DNA from: an uncultured bacterium
GTDB taxonomy: Bacteria > Edwardsbacteria > AC1 > EtOH8
Reading direction: 5' to 3'
NCBI GenBank assembly: GCA_937958665.1
Contig: CALGNM010000293.1
Coordinates: 1-6,224, forward strand
DNA: 6,224 bases
Shown here: piece by piece, positions 5,101 through 6,224 of the stretch
How the letters are laid out: each line of letters opens with the position of its first letter
How positions within the stretch are numbered: the stretch's first letter is position 1
Notes under the pieces: model-generated
Seen by the model: the letters and a program-made list of their open reading frames with translations, nothing else
Database searches by the model: none
What the model was told of the DNA's origin: nothing
Made by a program: the position numbers and the translations under genes

Positions 5101-6171
5101 GCCTTCGAGCCCGCTGGAGGTCGCCTTCCCTCAGGGAAATCTCCAGGGCCTGGGTAGTCAATGCTCTCTCAGCCGGCCCGGCCGGCAAAATCTTCCGGTA
5201 GGGATCGCGGCAAAAATAACCGTCCTTCGGGCCGGCCTCCAAACGGGCCAATAAATCCTCCCGCAGGCTGGGAGTCCAGTATGACATCACCAGTCCCAAG
5301 GTTTGGTCGTCCCGCCACGACCAACGGCCGGATATCTCCTCCACCTTTCCGGCTATCTCCGGAGGAAGTCGCACCTCGGATGCCAGACGGCCCAGAGTGA
5401 CATCGTTGGCCAAGCTTCGGGCCTGGTCGGACAGAGAACCATACCAGGCCTCCAATCGGTCCCGGGATCCCTGCGGCAGGCATGGATCATCCGGCAGGTT
5501 GGGCCAGTCCACTGCCATCACCCCCCAGTTGCTCCGGATGAGGCGGTCCTGGGCCAAACGGGCTATCCACTCCCGGGCCCTCCTCAGATCCGCTCCGGCC
5601 TGCCTCCCGACCAGCCGGGCCAGCAGGTTCCGATCGTAGGAGCTTAAGCCCGGGAAGCCGGACCCGATCATCCGGCGGTAGGCCGACTGATCCGGGGCCT
5701 CTATGGCCACCTGATGGCAGCCCGCCGAAGTTCCCTCCCCGCTGTAGCCCGCCCAGATCAGGTGGCCGGTTCCGGCCAGGGCCGCCGTCTCCCCGGTGAG
5801 TGACGGAAGGTTGTCGATCAGCAGCAGGGAACCGGACTCGAACCCAAATTGGGCCAGGCTGTCAATCGGTGTTATACTGGCGTCCAGATAATATGCCGGC
5901 TTTCCCCTCAGCTGCCAGATGAATTTGAGCTCCCGGAGCAGGGAGGTCTTCCCGCTTCCCGCTTCACCTCTGAGCATCGTGATTCCCGGCGAACTGAGTC
6001 TGTCAAGCAGCTCCCGCAAGGCTCGGCGCGGAGCATGGTAGGCAAAATACGGCAGGTCATCATCCCCGGCGATAAGCCCCAACCGATGTCCCTCCTCCAA
6101 CAAGGCGGAGGCATCGCCCGGCCGGTCTAACGGGTCGTAGCGCAGCATTCTGGACAGCAGTTCGGCGATAG
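2135..6171 (-). CDS. Kinase-ATPase-TPR-GAF-sigma-54 activator fusion, 5' partial
   Basis: Numbering is from the internal ATG at 6148, which is not the true start. The frame stays open upstream, and IAELLSR (6169-6149) joined to MLRYDPLDRP reads as Ser/Thr kinase subdomain XI with its conserved Arg (R9); most of the kinase is lost past the contig end. Next is a STAND-like ATPase (Walker A GEAGSGKTS 61-69; Walker B LLLID 108-112), then at least seven TPR-like repeats (about 335-800, clearest 478-748) and a GAF sensor (about 870-1020). The sigma-54 AAA+ domain (1038-1265) has Walker A GESGSGKE (1068-1075), GAFTGA (1115-1120), Walker B with D1139-E1140, sensor I ATNRD, FREDLYYRL with R1194 and R1200, and sensor II WPGNIREL (R1258). 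A Fis-type HTH (about 1309-1335) ends the protein. It should remodel sigma-54 polymerase in response to kinase, TPR or GAF inputs. Domain calls are strong; ligand and targets are unknown. Confidence 0.93.
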
Positions 6172-6224
6172 AGATCGGAAGAGCGTCGTGTAGGGAAAGA
6201 GTGTAGATCGCGGTGGTGGGCGGA
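6172..6224. other. Illumina TruSeq adapter read-through (artefact)
   Basis: From 6172 the sequence begins AGATCGGAAGAGCGTCGTG and continues as the reverse complement of the TruSeq universal adapter. The first 38 bases match as I remember the adapter. The tail (6210-6224) differs at four positions, all read as G in place of T or C, as expected from failing base calls. It is not genomic and must be trimmed. Any reading frame passing through it is meaningless, and native sequence stops at about 6171. Confidence 0.95.

Noticed and set aside
6146-6148. ATG at 6148 as the start of the giant regulator
   Set aside because: The frame is open upstream to the end of native DNA, and the upstream codons complete a kinase C-terminal motif; no ribosome site is seen.

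Overview
The window is the end of a GC-rich, gene-dense contig from what is probably an uncultured bacterium. Coding DNA is strongly GC-biased and the two main non-coding stretches (1-119 and 1871-2134) are clearly AT-richer. I cannot assign a phylum. The last 53 bases (6172-6224) are not genomic: they match Illumina TruSeq adapter sequence, so native DNA ends at about 6171. All genes I support lie on the minus strand and are described here in transcription order, from right to left.

6171-2135 holds a very large signalling regulator whose 5' end is missing. The first ATG (6148) is not the real start. The open frame continues upstream, and those residues complete the last subdomain of a Ser/Thr protein kinase. 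The visible architecture is kinase C-terminus, STAND-like P-loop ATPase, long TPR superhelix, GAF, sigma-54 AAA+ activator (GAFTGA intact) and Fis-type HTH. After its stop come a GACAT-type palindrome, a good intrinsic terminator and a poor-to-moderate sigma-54-like promoter. These lead to a 49-residue gene for an exported, proline-rich peptide (1870-1721). A TPR regulator followed by a small exported peptide resembles PlcR/PapR in layout, and one testable model is that the regulator controls or senses the peptide. This is inference only.

1638-120 holds a compact run of five small genes that looks like one operon: an Hfq/Sm-like 61-residue protein, a receiver-domain protein with a cysteine-rich tail, an 83-residue HNH-type zinc protein (ATGA-coupled to the receiver gene), an unrecognised 89-residue protein and a 70-residue GIY-YIG-like protein. 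All five starts are set by Shine-Dalgarno sequences. The combination of an RNA-binding-like fold, a phosphorelay receiver and two miniature nuclease-like folds is unusual, and its joint role is unknown.

1-119 is non-coding and carries degenerate 7-nt tandem repeats plus an 8-nt direct repeat, apparently an intergenic repeat family.
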